Shown here one piece after another: positions 13,936 to 21,846 of a DNA stretch of 29,368 nucleotides. The first letter of the stretch is position 1. Every line of letters starts with the position of its first letter. The position numbers were made by a program, and so were the translations under genes. Below the pieces are notes generated by a model. That model was given only the letters and a program-made list of their open reading frames with translations. It searched no databases and was not told the DNA's origin. The stretch comes from JAJDYQ01 sp942491945 (GTDB lineage: Bacteria; Pseudomonadota; Gammaproteobacteria; JAJDYQ01), in NCBI GenBank assembly GCA_942491945.1, contig CALODD010000123.1, positions 1-29,368 of the forward strand, read 5' to 3'.

Positions 13936-16266
13936 TTGGCACAGGCAAAGAAAAACCAGCAGACCACAAACCCCATGCCAGCGTATATGGTTCGCGCGCT
14001 GAAAGAGGGTGCTTTTCTGCTGTTGAGCTTTATCGCCATTTATATGCTGGTATCGCTAGCAACTTACGATCGAATGGATCCCGGCTGGTCATTTTCAGGT
14101 AACGAAGAGAATGTTGTCAGAAACACCGGCGGTGTATTTGGTGCCTGGATATCTGATTTATTACTATCAGCATTCGGTTATCTGGCCTATCTGTTCCCAT
14201 TACTCATGATTTACCTCGGTTGGCTTATTCATTACTGGCAGACCGATTTCAAAGTCTTTGCGCTGGAAGTATTGATGCCACGGGGAACCGGTTTCCTGCT
14301 CATCATGCTCGCGGGTGATGGCCTGGCCTCCATGCATTTTTATGGTGATGGGCTGCCGCAAGAAGGCGCTGGCGGTGTGCTCGGTCAACTCATTAGCCAG
14401 CCTCTAATCAACTCAATTGGATTTTTGGGCACAACGCTGTTGTTACTAGCTTTCTTCCTGACGGCTATCAGTCTGATTCTGGCAGTCTCCTGGCTCACGA
14501 TTATGGATACGACAGGCATGTATACCCTGCGTTTCGTTAGCTGGATTCAGGGCCGCATCGATGTCTGGAAAGATAAACGCGAAGGCGAGAAGGTCAAGAT
14601 TCAGCGCCACGAGACAGTTAAGGTAAACCAGAAGGCGCAAAAGAAGAAAAAACCACCGAAGATCAAAGCACAGCCTAAGCCTGTTCAGGTGAGTGAACGA
14701 GTGGAAAAAGAGAAACAGGTACGCCTGTTTGATACGCCCGAAGATTCGGGTGATGTGCCGCCGTTATCATTACTCGATGAAGCACCATTTTTCGATGGCG
14801 GATATTCTGAAGATGCACTGGCCGCTATGTCTCAGTTGGTGGAGCTGAAGTTCAAGGACTTCAATATTGATGTCACCGTTGAGGCTGTTTTACCTGGCCC
14901 CGTTATTACGCGTTTCGAACTCATGCCTGCTCCGGGTCTTAAAGTCAGCAAAGTAACAAATCTGACGAAAGACATTGCGCGCGCCTTGTCGGTACCCAGT
15001 GTCCGTGTTGTCGAGGTTATAGCCGGTAAATCGGTCATCGGCCTGGAAATACCGAATGAAAACCGCGAAATGGTGGTGCTTAGCGACGTGGTGCGATCCA
15101 GTGATTACGAACGATCTTCGTCACCGCTGACTCTGGCTCTGGGTAAAGATATATCAGGTATACCGATTATTGCTGATCTGGCGAAGATGCCGCATTTACT
15201 TGTTGCCGGTACGACTGGTTCAGGTAAGTCCGTTGCGGTAAATGCCATGATTCTAAGTTTGCTGTACAAGAGTACGGCAGCTGATGTACGGATGATTATG
15301 ATCGATCCGAAAATGCTGGAACTGTCGATCTACGAAGGTATTCCACATCTATTAGCACCCGTTGTAACAGATATGAAAGATGCCTCAAATGCATTGCGCT
15401 GGTGTGTGGCTGAGATGGAGCGTCGTTATCAGTTGATGGCTGCACTTGGCGTGAGAAACATCAGTGGCTATAACCGCAAGGTAAAAGATGCTCAGGCTGC
15501 GGGCGAACCCATTATGGATCCGATCTGGAAACCGAATGAAGCCCAGCTTGATATCGAAGACGCGATGAATGAAACAAGACCTGAGCTCCAGACATTGCCG
15601 TTTATTGTGGTGGTGGTTGATGAATTCGCTGACATGATGATGATTGTCGGTAAGAAGGTTGAAGAGCTTATTGCTCGTCTTGCGCAAAAGGCACGTGCCT
15701 CTGGTATCCATCTAATTCTTGCCACACAGCGACCATCGGTTGATGTGATTACCGGCTTAATTAAAGCCAACATTCCATCACGTATTGCGTTCCAGGTTTC
15801 ATCGAAAGTCGAGTCCAGAACAAGTCTCGATCAGATGGGCGCAGAACAACTACTCGGTCATGGTGATATGTTGTACTTACCGGGCGGCACTTCTATTCCA
15901 ACACGTGTACACGGCGCATTTGTTTCGGATGAAGAAGTGCATAAAACCGTTGACCATCTAAAGGCAACGGGTAAGGCGGAATATCACGATGAAATATTAC
16001 AGGACAGCGATGTTCTCTTACCGGGTGAAAAGCCTGACCATGTGAATCTGGATGGGGACGATACCGAATCCGATCCAATTTATGATCAGGCTGTACAGTT
16101 TGTTCTTGAGAGTCGTCGTGCTTCTATTTCAAGTGTGCAGCGTAAGTTCAAGGTCGGCTATAACCGCGCCGCTCGGATCATTGAACAAATGGAAGCAGTA
16201 GGTCTGGTCAGTCCACCGGGATCGAATGGCGCACGAGACATTCTTGTGCCAGAACACAATGCCTAA
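13936..16266 (+). CDS. ftsK: DNA translocase FtsK
   Basis: A 776-residue membrane-anchored DNA pump that segregates chromosome ends at the division septum and activates XerCD at dif. Hydrophobic membrane segments lie at about 22-44, 73-100, 112-135 and 160-190. A Lys/Pro-rich linker (~210-265) is short, so the protein is much smaller than E. coli FtsK. The motor has Walker A GTTGSGKS (425-432) and Walker B VVVVDEFAD (558-566). A C-terminal gamma winged-helix domain (~705-770) for KOPS reading ends in GSNGARDILVP. The first start is TTG at 13936 (MAQAKKNQQT); the ATG at 13975 is an alternative that would remove the basic tail. lolA starts inside its last codons. Confidence 0.96.
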   Translation: MAQAKKNQQTTNPMPAYMVRALKEGAFLLLSFIAIYMLVSLATYDRMDPGWSFSGNEENVVRNTGGVFGAWISDLLLSAFGYLAYLFPLLMIYLGWLIHYWQTDFKVFALEVLMPRGTGFLLIMLAGDGLASMHFYGDGLPQEGAGGVLGQLISQPLINSIGFLGTTLLLLAFFLTAISLILAVSWLTIMDTTGMYTLRFVSWIQGRIDVWKDKREGEKVKIQRHETVKVNQKAQKKKKPPKIKAQPKPVQVSERVEKEKQVRLFDTPEDSGDVPPLSLLDEAPFFDGGYSEDALAAMSQLVELKFKDFNIDVTVEAVLPGPVITRFELMPAPGLKVSKVTNLTKDIARALSVPSVRVVEVIAGKSVIGLEIPNENREMVVLSDVVRSSDYERSSSPLTLALGKDISGIPIIADLAKMPHLLVAGTTGSGKSVAVNAMILSLLYKSTAADVRMIMIDPKMLELSIYEGIPHLLAPVVTDMKDASNALRWCVAEMERRYQLMAALGVRNISGYNRKVKDAQAAGEPIMDPIWKPNEAQLDIEDAMNETRPELQTLPFIVVVVDEFADMMMIVGKKVEELIARLAQKARASGIHLILATQRPSVDVITGLIKANIPSRIAFQVSSKVESRTSLDQMGAEQLLGHGDMLYLPGGTSIPTRVHGAFVSDEEVHKTVDHLKATGKAEYHDEILQDSDVLLPGEKPDHVNLDGDDTESDPIYDQAVQFVLESRRASISSVQRKFKVGYNRAARIIEQMEAVGLVSPPGSNGARDILVPEHNA

Positions 16267-16915
16267 TTTACGTCACCTGCGATTTCTCTTCATCATGCTA
16301 TTAAGCATGATGTTATTTACGTCAGCTCACGCTCAGAAAAACAACCAAGCAGTCGATAAGCTTACAGAACGACTAGCTGGGTTGAACTCGTTTATTGCTG
16401 ATTTTAGTCAACGCCTGATTAATACTGACAGCGTCACAGTCGAACCTTCGCTTGGACGCATGGTTTTTCAACGGCCAGGGAAATTTCGCTGGATATATGA
16501 GACACCCTACGAACAGGAAATCATTTCCGACGGGAAAACACTCTGGGTGTTTGATATCGATCTTGATCAGGTCACAATTCGGCCCGCTAGCGAAGGGCTT
16601 GATCGATCACCCATTACGATTCTTGATGAGCCCGATGAAATTGCTAATCTCTATAACGTTGAGATACTGGAAGAACGTTCGAATGAAATCGAAATCAAAC
16701 TGGTTCCAAATTACGATGGCGCAGCGTTTAAGTATGTCATTCTAATCTTTTCAGCTAAGAAGCTAGTTGCCATGGAGATCTTCGATAATTTCGACCAGTT
16801 CAACAGTCTGAGTTTTCATAATGTCGAGATGAATACTGAGCTGGACATGAGGCAATTTAATTTTGTTCCACCTAAAGGCGTGGACGTCATCGATGCAACA
16901 AAACAGTTTAATTGA
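16259..16915 (+). CDS. lolA: Outer-membrane lipoprotein carrier protein LolA
   Basis: A 218-residue periplasmic chaperone that receives lipoproteins from the LolCDE transporter and passes them to LolB at the outer membrane. The signal peptide (hydrophobic FLFIMLLSMMLF) ends in SAHA-Q. Mature motifs are typical of LolA: ADFSQRLI near the N-terminus, GRMVFQRPGKFRWIYETPYE, ISDGKTLWVFDIDLDQVTI and SPITIL, with C-terminal QFNFVPPKGVDVID. The ATG at 16259 gives this signal peptide and overlaps the ftsK stop by 8 bases, indicating coupled translation. A longer start at 16226 would put non-signal sequence in front. rarA begins inside its last 23 bases. The ftsK-lolA-rarA order is conserved in gammaproteobacteria. 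Confidence 0.96.
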   Translation: MPNLRHLRFLFIMLLSMMLFTSAHAQKNNQAVDKLTERLAGLNSFIADFSQRLINTDSVTVEPSLGRMVFQRPGKFRWIYETPYEQEIISDGKTLWVFDIDLDQVTIRPASEGLDRSPITILDEPDEIANLYNVEILEERSNEIEIKLVPNYDGAAFKYVILIFSAKKLVAMEIFDNFDQFNSLSFHNVEMNTELDMRQFNFVPPKGVDVIDATKQFN

Positions 16916-18269
16916 TGATATCGAGTCTCCTGAGACCCAGGCAGACAGGGTAGATACTCGCCCGTTAGCTGACCGTCTACGACCTGAAAACATCGATGAT
17001 GTCTTTGGGCAAAATCACCTGCTCGCTACCGGTAAACCACTACGACAGGCCATAGAAGAAGAGAAACTCCATTCCATGGTGCTATGGGGGCCGCCAGGCA
17101 CCGGTAAAACCACGCTAGCACGTTTGATTGCTAACTATAGCAATGCACAGTTCCTGTCGATTTCAGCCGTTCTCGATGGTGTAAAAGACATACGTCGTTG
17201 CGTTGAGCAGGCACAACAGGCATTAGTCCATTTAAGAAGTACAGTGGTCTTTGTCGATGAGGTACATCGTTTTAACAAGGCGCAACAAGATGCCTTTCTA
17301 CCGCATGTTGAAAGCGGTCTGATTTATTTCATCGGGGCGACTACTGAAAACCCATCATTCGAACTCAACAATGCATTGCTCTCTAGAACCCGAACCTATG
17401 TCTTAAAAGCACTGAATCAGGACGCAATACGCGATGTGCTAACGCGTGCTATTGAAGATAAAGAGAAAGGTCTTGGCGATCTTGAGATACAAATGCCTGA
17501 TGATTCACTGGATCAACTCTGCCGAGCGGCTGATGGTGATGCACGACGTGCATTGAATCTCTTAGACCTTGCCGTTGATATCTGTCGACTCGGTGAAGCA
17601 GAGCAATACCATATTACCGATGACATCATTGCCGATGTTATTTCAGGTACGCTTCGTCGTTTTGACAAAGGTGGTGATGCATTTTATGACCAGATATCGG
17701 CTTTACATAAATCGGTACGCGGTTCTAACCCTGATGCTGCGCTGTACTGGTTAACTCGTATGCTCGACGGTGGCTGTGATCCACTGTATATCGCGCGTCG
17801 TGTTGTGCGTATGGCCAGTGAAGATATCGGCAATGCTGACCCAAGGGCGCTACGTATTGCGCTAGATGCCTGGGAAACCTATGAACGCCTGGGTAGCCCT
17901 GAAGGTGAACTTGCGATTGGACAGGCAGTCACTTACATGGCCTGTGCTGCGAAAAGTAATGCCGTCTATACGGCGTATAAGGCCGCTATGCAGGACGTCA
18001 AAGCCAATGGCAGCCATCCTGTACCGATACATTTATGTAATGCGCCGACCAAATTGATGAAAGAGCTGGGTCATGGGCGTGATTACCGCTACGCGCATGA
18101 TGAACCAGAAGCCTATGCTGCTGGCGAGCAGTATTTTCCTGATGAAATGCCAGATCGAAAATACTATGAGCCAGTACAGCGAGGTCTGGAAATCAAGATT
18201 GCTGAAAAACTACGTCATCTTGAAGAGCTGGATGAGTTGTTTCGCCAAAAGCAGGAAGGCGAGTCATGA
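16893..18269 (+). CDS. rarA: Replication-associated recombination protein RarA (MgsA)
   Basis: A 458-residue clamp-loader-like AAA+ ATPase that acts at stalled replication forks. N-terminal PLADRLRPENIDDVFGQNHL is the family opening. Walker A is GPPGTGKTTLAR and Walker B VFVDEVHRFNKAQQDAFLPH; FIGATTENPSFELNNALLSR covers sensor 1 and its surroundings. The C-terminal MgsA tetramerisation part is recognisable by GCDPLYIARRVVRMASEDIG and the tail YRYAHDEPEAYAAGEQYFPD. The ATG at 16893 is inside the last 23 bases of lolA. The TTG at 16863 would extend it, but no family residues lie there. crcB overlaps its stop by 4 bases. Confidence 0.96.
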   Translation: MQQNSLIDDIESPETQADRVDTRPLADRLRPENIDDVFGQNHLLATGKPLRQAIEEEKLHSMVLWGPPGTGKTTLARLIANYSNAQFLSISAVLDGVKDIRRCVEQAQQALVHLRSTVVFVDEVHRFNKAQQDAFLPHVESGLIYFIGATTENPSFELNNALLSRTRTYVLKALNQDAIRDVLTRAIEDKEKGLGDLEIQMPDDSLDQLCRAADGDARRALNLLDLAVDICRLGEAEQYHITDDIIADVISGTLRRFDKGGDAFYDQISALHKSVRGSNPDAALYWLTRMLDGGCDPLYIARRVVRMASEDIGNADPRALRIALDAWETYERLGSPEGELAIGQAVTYMACAAKSNAVYTAYKAAMQDVKANGSHPVPIHLCNAPTKLMKELGHGRDYRYAHDEPEAYAAGEQYFPDEMPDRKYYEPVQRGLEIKIAEKLRHLEELDELFRQKQEGES

Positions 18270-18640
18270 TGCAAGCCTTGGCTATCGCGACAGGCGGCGC
18301 TATCGGCGCATTACTACGGTTCTATGCTTCTAGTGGTGTCTATTTACTACTTGGTCGTGGTTTTCCATATGGCACACTATTTGTGAACGTATCGGGAAGT
18401 CTGTTACTTGGTGTTTTATATGCCGTGTTCCAGGAACGTACCGAAATTAGTCCAGAAGTCCGTCTGGCACTGACGATTGGCTTACTCGGGGCTTTTACCA
18501 CGTTCTCGACTTTCTCAATGGAGACACTACAGTTGATTGAAAGTGGCGATATATTCAAAGCCTTACTGAACATTTTACTCAGTGTTGTTTTATGCCTGTT
18601 TGGGGCATGGTTGGGCTTACACATTGGTCGCCAGATATAA
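18266..18640 (+). CDS. crcB: Fluoride channel CrcB (Fluc)
   Basis: A 124-residue, four-helix fluoride exporter that works as a dual-topology dimer in the inner membrane. The signatures are GGAIGALLRF near the N-terminus, PYGTLFVNVSGSLLLG, with the conserved Asn in the second helix, and GLLGAFTTFSTFS, the Phe/Ser track and Na+-binding region of the third helix. Length is normal. The ATG at 18266 overlaps the rarA stop in the form ATGA; a second ATG follows directly. The ribosome site AGGAAGG is in the rarA coding end. No fluoride riboswitch was seen, as expected for an internal operon gene. Confidence 0.95.
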   Translation: MMQALAIATGGAIGALLRFYASSGVYLLLGRGFPYGTLFVNVSGSLLLGVLYAVFQERTEISPEVRLALTIGLLGAFTTFSTFSMETLQLIESGDIFKALLNILLSVVLCLFGAWLGLHIGRQI

Positions 18641-18664
18641 CAGTAGAGATTTCTGGCGTCACTG

Positions 18665-18693
18665 TTAGAATCGCCGCCCATTCGAAATATATA
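18665..18693 (+). promoter_or_regulatory. Possible serS promoter
   Basis: TTAGAA at 18665-18670, a 17-base spacer and TATATA at 18688-18693 lie 15 bases before the serS start codon. Spacing is ideal but both hexamers are imperfect (3/6 and 4/6), so this is only a candidate. Confidence 0.3.
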
Positions 18694-18707
18694 ACACAAC
18701 GTACACC

Positions 18708-19991
18708 ATGCTTGATCCTAAGTTATTACGAAGTGATACAGCCGATGTTGCTGAGAAACTGAAAGGCCGTAATTTTACTCTCGATGTTGCCAAACTCGAG
18801 GATTTTGAAGCGCGTCGTAAATCACTGCAGATGCGGACTCAGGAGCTACAGAACGAGCGAAATACCAAATCGAAGGGCATTGGTAAGGCCAAAGCTGCCG
18901 GCGAGGACATCCAGCCACTGCTCGACGAAGTCGCCTCCATCGGTGATGAATTAAAATCAGCTGAGGCCGAGCTTTCGTCGCTACAGCAGGAAATTCTCGA
19001 TTACAGTCTGGGCATTCCGAATATTACTCACGAGTCCGTTCCCGTCGGCAAAGATGAAGACGATAATCGCGAAGAACGTCGTTGGGGTACTCCTAAAGAA
19101 TTCGCTTTCGAGCCTAAAGATCACGTTGATCTAGGTGAGGCCATTGGCGGCATGGATGCTGAAACAGCGGCTAAATTAACCGGCTCTCGTTTTGTCGTGC
19201 TCAGCAGTAGTATCGCGCGACTACAGCGTGCGTTGACGCAATTCATGCTGGATACGCATATCAATGAACACGGCTATACAGAGACCTATGTGCCTTATAT
19301 GGTCAACAGCGATAGCCTGAGAGGAACTGGGCAATTACCCAAGTTTGAAGAGGATCTGTTCAAGCTGGAAGGCGATTCAGGTTATTACCTGATTCCAACC
19401 GCAGAAGTACCAGTCACCAATATTGTCAGAGACACGATTGTTGACGATGACTATATGCCACGTAAATGGGTTGCGCATACGCCATGTTTCCGTAGCGAAG
19501 CGGGTTCATATGGCAAAGATACCCGCGGTCTTATTCGTCAGCATCAGTTCGAGAAAGTGGAAATGGTACAAGCTGTGCGCCCACAGGACTCATGGAATGC
19601 ATTGGAAGAACTGACCGGTCATGCGGAGTCAATATTACAGAAACTGGATCTACCGTATCGCCTATTAACCCTGTGTAGCGGCGATACCGGATTCTCAGCA
19701 GCAAAAACGTATGATCTGGAAGTCTGGTTACCTGGGCAGCAGAAGTATCGCGAAATCTCTTCCTGCAGTAATTTCGTCGATTTTCAGGCGCGCCGACTGC
19801 AGGCACGCTGGCGTAATCCGGAAACTGGCAAGCCTGAATTGCTTCATACGATTAATGGCTCAGGCGTAGCTGTTGGCAGGGCACTTGTTGCGGTAATGGA
19901 AAATTACCAGAACGAAGACGGTTCGATTACTGTTCCTGACGTCTTACGTAGCTATATGGGTGGTTTAGACCTTATTACTGCACCGACATAA
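18708..19991 (+). CDS. serS: Seryl-tRNA synthetase SerS
   Basis: A 427-residue class II aminoacyl-tRNA synthetase that charges tRNA-Ser, and tRNA-Sec where present, with serine. The N-terminal ~110 residues form the expected antiparallel coiled coil that grips the long variable arm (many Glu, Lys, Gln; ELQNERNTKSKGIGKAKAAG). Class II motifs follow: RGTGQLPKFEEDLFK, TAEVPVTN, PCFRSEAGSYGKDTRGLIRQ, EISSCSNFVDFQARRLQARW and, as motif 3, NGSGVAVGRALVAVMENYQN. The ATG at 18708 begins MLDPKLLRSD, a family hallmark. Its 3' end overlaps a convergent small gene by 17 bases. A tRNA-Ser gene lies 1.2 kb away. Confidence 0.98.
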   Translation: MLDPKLLRSDTADVAEKLKGRNFTLDVAKLEDFEARRKSLQMRTQELQNERNTKSKGIGKAKAAGEDIQPLLDEVASIGDELKSAEAELSSLQQEILDYSLGIPNITHESVPVGKDEDDNREERRWGTPKEFAFEPKDHVDLGEAIGGMDAETAAKLTGSRFVVLSSSIARLQRALTQFMLDTHINEHGYTETYVPYMVNSDSLRGTGQLPKFEEDLFKLEGDSGYYLIPTAEVPVTNIVRDTIVDDDYMPRKWVAHTPCFRSEAGSYGKDTRGLIRQHQFEKVEMVQAVRPQDSWNALEELTGHAESILQKLDLPYRLLTLCSGDTGFSAAKTYDLEVWLPGQQKYREISSCSNFVDFQARRLQARWRNPETGKPELLHTINGSGVAVGRALVAVMENYQNEDGSITVPDVLRSYMGGLDLITAPT

Positions 19992-20160
19992 TCAGTAGCG
20001 ACACAAATAGAATTACAATCCCAAGGATAAAGACCACATTCGCCCAATCGCCTTTTTCGGCTTTAGGGCCATTTTTAGACCAGTGTTTGTAGGCAGGCCA
20101 CATACTGAACAGCATCATCAACATCGCGATGCCGAGCATGACTTTCATTGCTGTTTCCAT
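19975..20160 (-). CDS. Small two-helix membrane protein
   Basis: A 61-residue protein with two hydrophobic helices (~5-22 and ~43-58) separated by a short polar, Lys-rich loop (KHWSKNGPKAEKGDW). A GGAGAAG ribosome site lies 8 bases before the ATG at 20160, which supports it as a real gene. No family is recognised. It lies downstream of yccA on the same strand but beyond a terminator. The last 17 bases overlap the convergent serS gene, leaving no room for a terminator between them. Confidence 0.65.
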   Translation of the reverse strand: METAMKVMLGIAMLMMLFSMWPAYKHWSKNGPKAEKGDWANVVFILGIVILFVSLLIMSVQ

Positions 20161-20175
20161 ATTTATGCTTCTCCA

Positions 20176-20205
20176 TAAAAAAAGCCCCGCAGAACGGGGC
20201 TTTTT
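20176..20205 (-). terminator. Rho-independent terminator after yccA
   Basis: AAAGCCCCG (20181-20189), loop CAGAA and CGGGGCTTT (20195-20203) form a perfect 9-pair stem. On the minus strand it is followed by seven T, on the plus strand by five, so it could act in both directions. It lies 15 bases after the yccA stop and upstream of the small membrane gene. Confidence 0.9.
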
Positions 20206-20220
20206 AAGATACGACGCTAA

Positions 20221-20895
20221 TTAATCATCACCACCAGCGAATGCCATCAGAATCTGAAGCAGGCTGATAAAGATGTTAAAGATGCTCAGGTACAGGCCAT
20301 ATGTCGCCATGATGTAGTTAGTCTCACCGCCATGGATGATACGGCTGGTATCGAACAGGATAAAACCACTCATCAGCAGGATTACGCCAGCTGAGATCGC
20401 CAGTGACAGTGCAGGCAGTGCGAAGAACAGGTTAGCAATAATCGCTACGACCACAACCATCATGCCAGCGAACAGGAAACCACCCATGAAGCTGAAGTTC
20501 TTGCGGCTCATAAGGGCATAGCCTGAAAGACCCAGGAAGATAGCTGCTGTTCCGCCAAACGCGGTAGCAATGACCTGTGGGCCATGAGGTACTGCGGCGT
20601 AAATCTGCAAGATAGCGCCTAGTCCGAAACCCATCAGGGCAGTTATTAGAAAGATAACACCAATTCCTGCACCTGAATTAGCTGTGCGGGGCAGAACGAA
20701 CATGCCAAGTACCATGCTCACAATCAGTGAGGCTATGTACATCCATACTGGAACACCAATTGCCATCGAGACGACGGCTGAAATTGCGCTAACAAACAGT
20801 GTTGCAGATAGCAGCACGTAGGTGTTCTTCAATACCTTATTGGTAGAGACGATCGACTCCTGCGAACTACTAAGTGCCTGATCATACTGTTGCAT
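20221..20895 (-). CDS. yccA: YccA, Bax inhibitor-1 family FtsH modulator
   Basis: A 224-residue, seven-helix inner-membrane protein. The N-terminal STNKVLKNTYVLLSATL and C-terminal IIHGGETNYIMATYGLYLSI segments match E. coli YccA closely, as does the RKNFSFMGGFLFAGM stretch. E. coli YccA binds the FtsH-HflKC protease complex and is itself a substrate that protects SecY from degradation. The ATG at 20895 has AGGAGAAG, a strong ribosome site. The C-terminus is a short acidic GGDD tail. It is followed by a strong terminator. The 295 bases upstream contain no gene and no clear promoter pair. Confidence 0.93.
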   Translation of the reverse strand: MQQYDQALSSSQESIVSTNKVLKNTYVLLSATLFVSAISAVVSMAIGVPVWMYIASLIVSMVLGMFVLPRTANSGAGIGVIFLITALMGFGLGAILQIYAAVPHGPQVIATAFGGTAAIFLGLSGYALMSRKNFSFMGGFLFAGMMVVVVAIIANLFFALPALSLAISAGVILLMSGFILFDTSRIIHGGETNYIMATYGLYLSIFNIFISLLQILMAFAGGDD

Positions 20896-21101
20896 AATGA
20901 CTCTTCTCCTAAATTTTCAATGAATTCTGTAAGTTACCGACACCTAACAATCGGAATTGTTCCGAGCATAGCATTGAAAAACCCGGAATAAAACCCGTAA
21001 AAATGCCAGTAATCGTAGCTACTAACTGGGGTTTAAAAAGTGTAATTCAAGTGTAAACAAACGGTAGTTTTCCTGTGTCGAATCCGGTATTCTTGCGCGC
21101 C

Positions 21102-21131
21102 TCTGAAGTCAGGCACTTCAGACACGTTTTT
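21102..21131 (+). repeat. Perfect inverted repeat upstream of tRNA-Ser
   Basis: TCTGAAGT (21102-21109), loop CAGGC and ACTTCAGA (21115-21122) form an 8-pair hairpin. A T5 run follows after 4 bases (CACG). It lies 68 bases before tRNA-Ser with no plus-strand gene upstream, so a terminator role is doubtful. It may be a protein-binding palindrome. Confidence 0.4.
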
Positions 21132-21190
21132 CTGAGGTCTAGCGACATGCTAAGACGTATTTCTCACGAAAAACCACAATTCGATATTAC

Positions 21191-21280
21191 GGAGAGCTGG
21201 CTGAGTGGTCGAAAGCGGCGGTCTTGAAAACCGTTGAGGGGTTATACCCTCCGGGGGTTCGAATCCCTCGCTCTCCGCCA
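21191..21280 (+). tRNA. tRNA-Ser (anticodon UGA)
   Basis: This is a 90-base gene that includes the encoded CCA. The acceptor arms GGAGAGC and GCTCTCC pair perfectly, followed by discriminator G. The anticodon loop CTTGAAA gives UGA, which reads UCN serine codons. A long variable arm (GAGGGGTTATACCCTC region) and the T-arm GGGGGTTCGAATCCCTC confirm a class II serine tRNA. A D-arm with GGTCGAAAGC is present. Confidence 0.98.
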
Positions 21281-21327
21281 TCTAATCTTTCATAATGTTA
21301 TTACTTCTTTAATCTCTACTTATTGTA

Positions 21328-21804
21328 ATGACTATAAAAGTAATGTTCGTGTGCATGGGCAATATCTGTCGTTCTCCGACGGCCCATGGTGTATTCAGAA
21401 AACTGATTCAGGATGAAGGTCTGAACGATGATATTTATATCGAGTCATCGGGAACGCATGCCTATCATGTTGGTGAATCTCCAGACTCAAGAGCACAAAG
21501 TACTGCCCGAGGTCGTGGTATTGAACTGGGTGATCTAAGGGCACAAAAGATCAAGGCTTCCGATTTTGAAAACTTTGACTATGTATTGGCGATGGATGAA
21601 GATAATTACTCGATCTTGTCATCCCTATGTCCCAGCCAGTATCGAGACCGCCTACAATTATTTCTAAACTTTGCCGATGACTCCAGCGTTAGAGAAGTCC
21701 CCGATCCTTATTATGGCGGGGCGAGTGGTTTTGATTACGTCTTTGATCTCGTGGAAGAAGGTTCGCGCGGATTGTTAGCTGATATCCGTGCCAGGCATCT
21801 ATAG
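21328..21804 (+). CDS. Low-molecular-weight protein-tyrosine phosphatase
   Basis: A 158-residue LMW-PTP. The catalytic P-loop is Cys9-X5-Arg15-Ser in CMGNICRSPTAHG. The general-acid loop is DPYYGGASGFD near the C-terminus. These enzymes dephosphorylate phosphotyrosine through a Cys-phosphate intermediate. In bacteria some act with BY-kinases in polysaccharide export and others act as arsenate reductases or on metabolic targets. No kinase partner is adjacent, so the role is open. The ATG at 21328 gives the standard start MTIKVMFVCMGN, but its ribosome site is poor. The gene follows tRNA-Ser by 47 bases and may be read from the tRNA promoter. A strong hairpin follows the stop. Confidence 0.93.
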   Translation: MTIKVMFVCMGNICRSPTAHGVFRKLIQDEGLNDDIYIESSGTHAYHVGESPDSRAQSTARGRGIELGDLRAQKIKASDFENFDYVLAMDEDNYSILSSLCPSQYRDRLQLFLNFADDSSVREVPDPYYGGASGFDYVFDLVEEGSRGLLADIRARHL

Positions 21805-21813
21805 AAATAATTA

Positions 21814-21840
21814 GGCCGGTATCCTTAACAGATACCGGCC
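21814..21840. terminator. Hairpin between convergent PTP and rne genes
   Basis: GGCCGGTATC (21814-21823), loop CTTAACA and GATACCGGCC (21831-21840) form a perfect 10-pair stem. It lies between the two convergent stop codons. T runs are weak on both sides, so termination is likely but less certain. It may serve both genes. Confidence 0.7.
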
Positions 21841-21846
21841 AATTCA

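Noticed and set aside
18708..21280. Functional linkage of serS and tRNA-Ser
   Set aside because: They are separated by two minus-strand genes and a terminator, so the closeness is probably chance.
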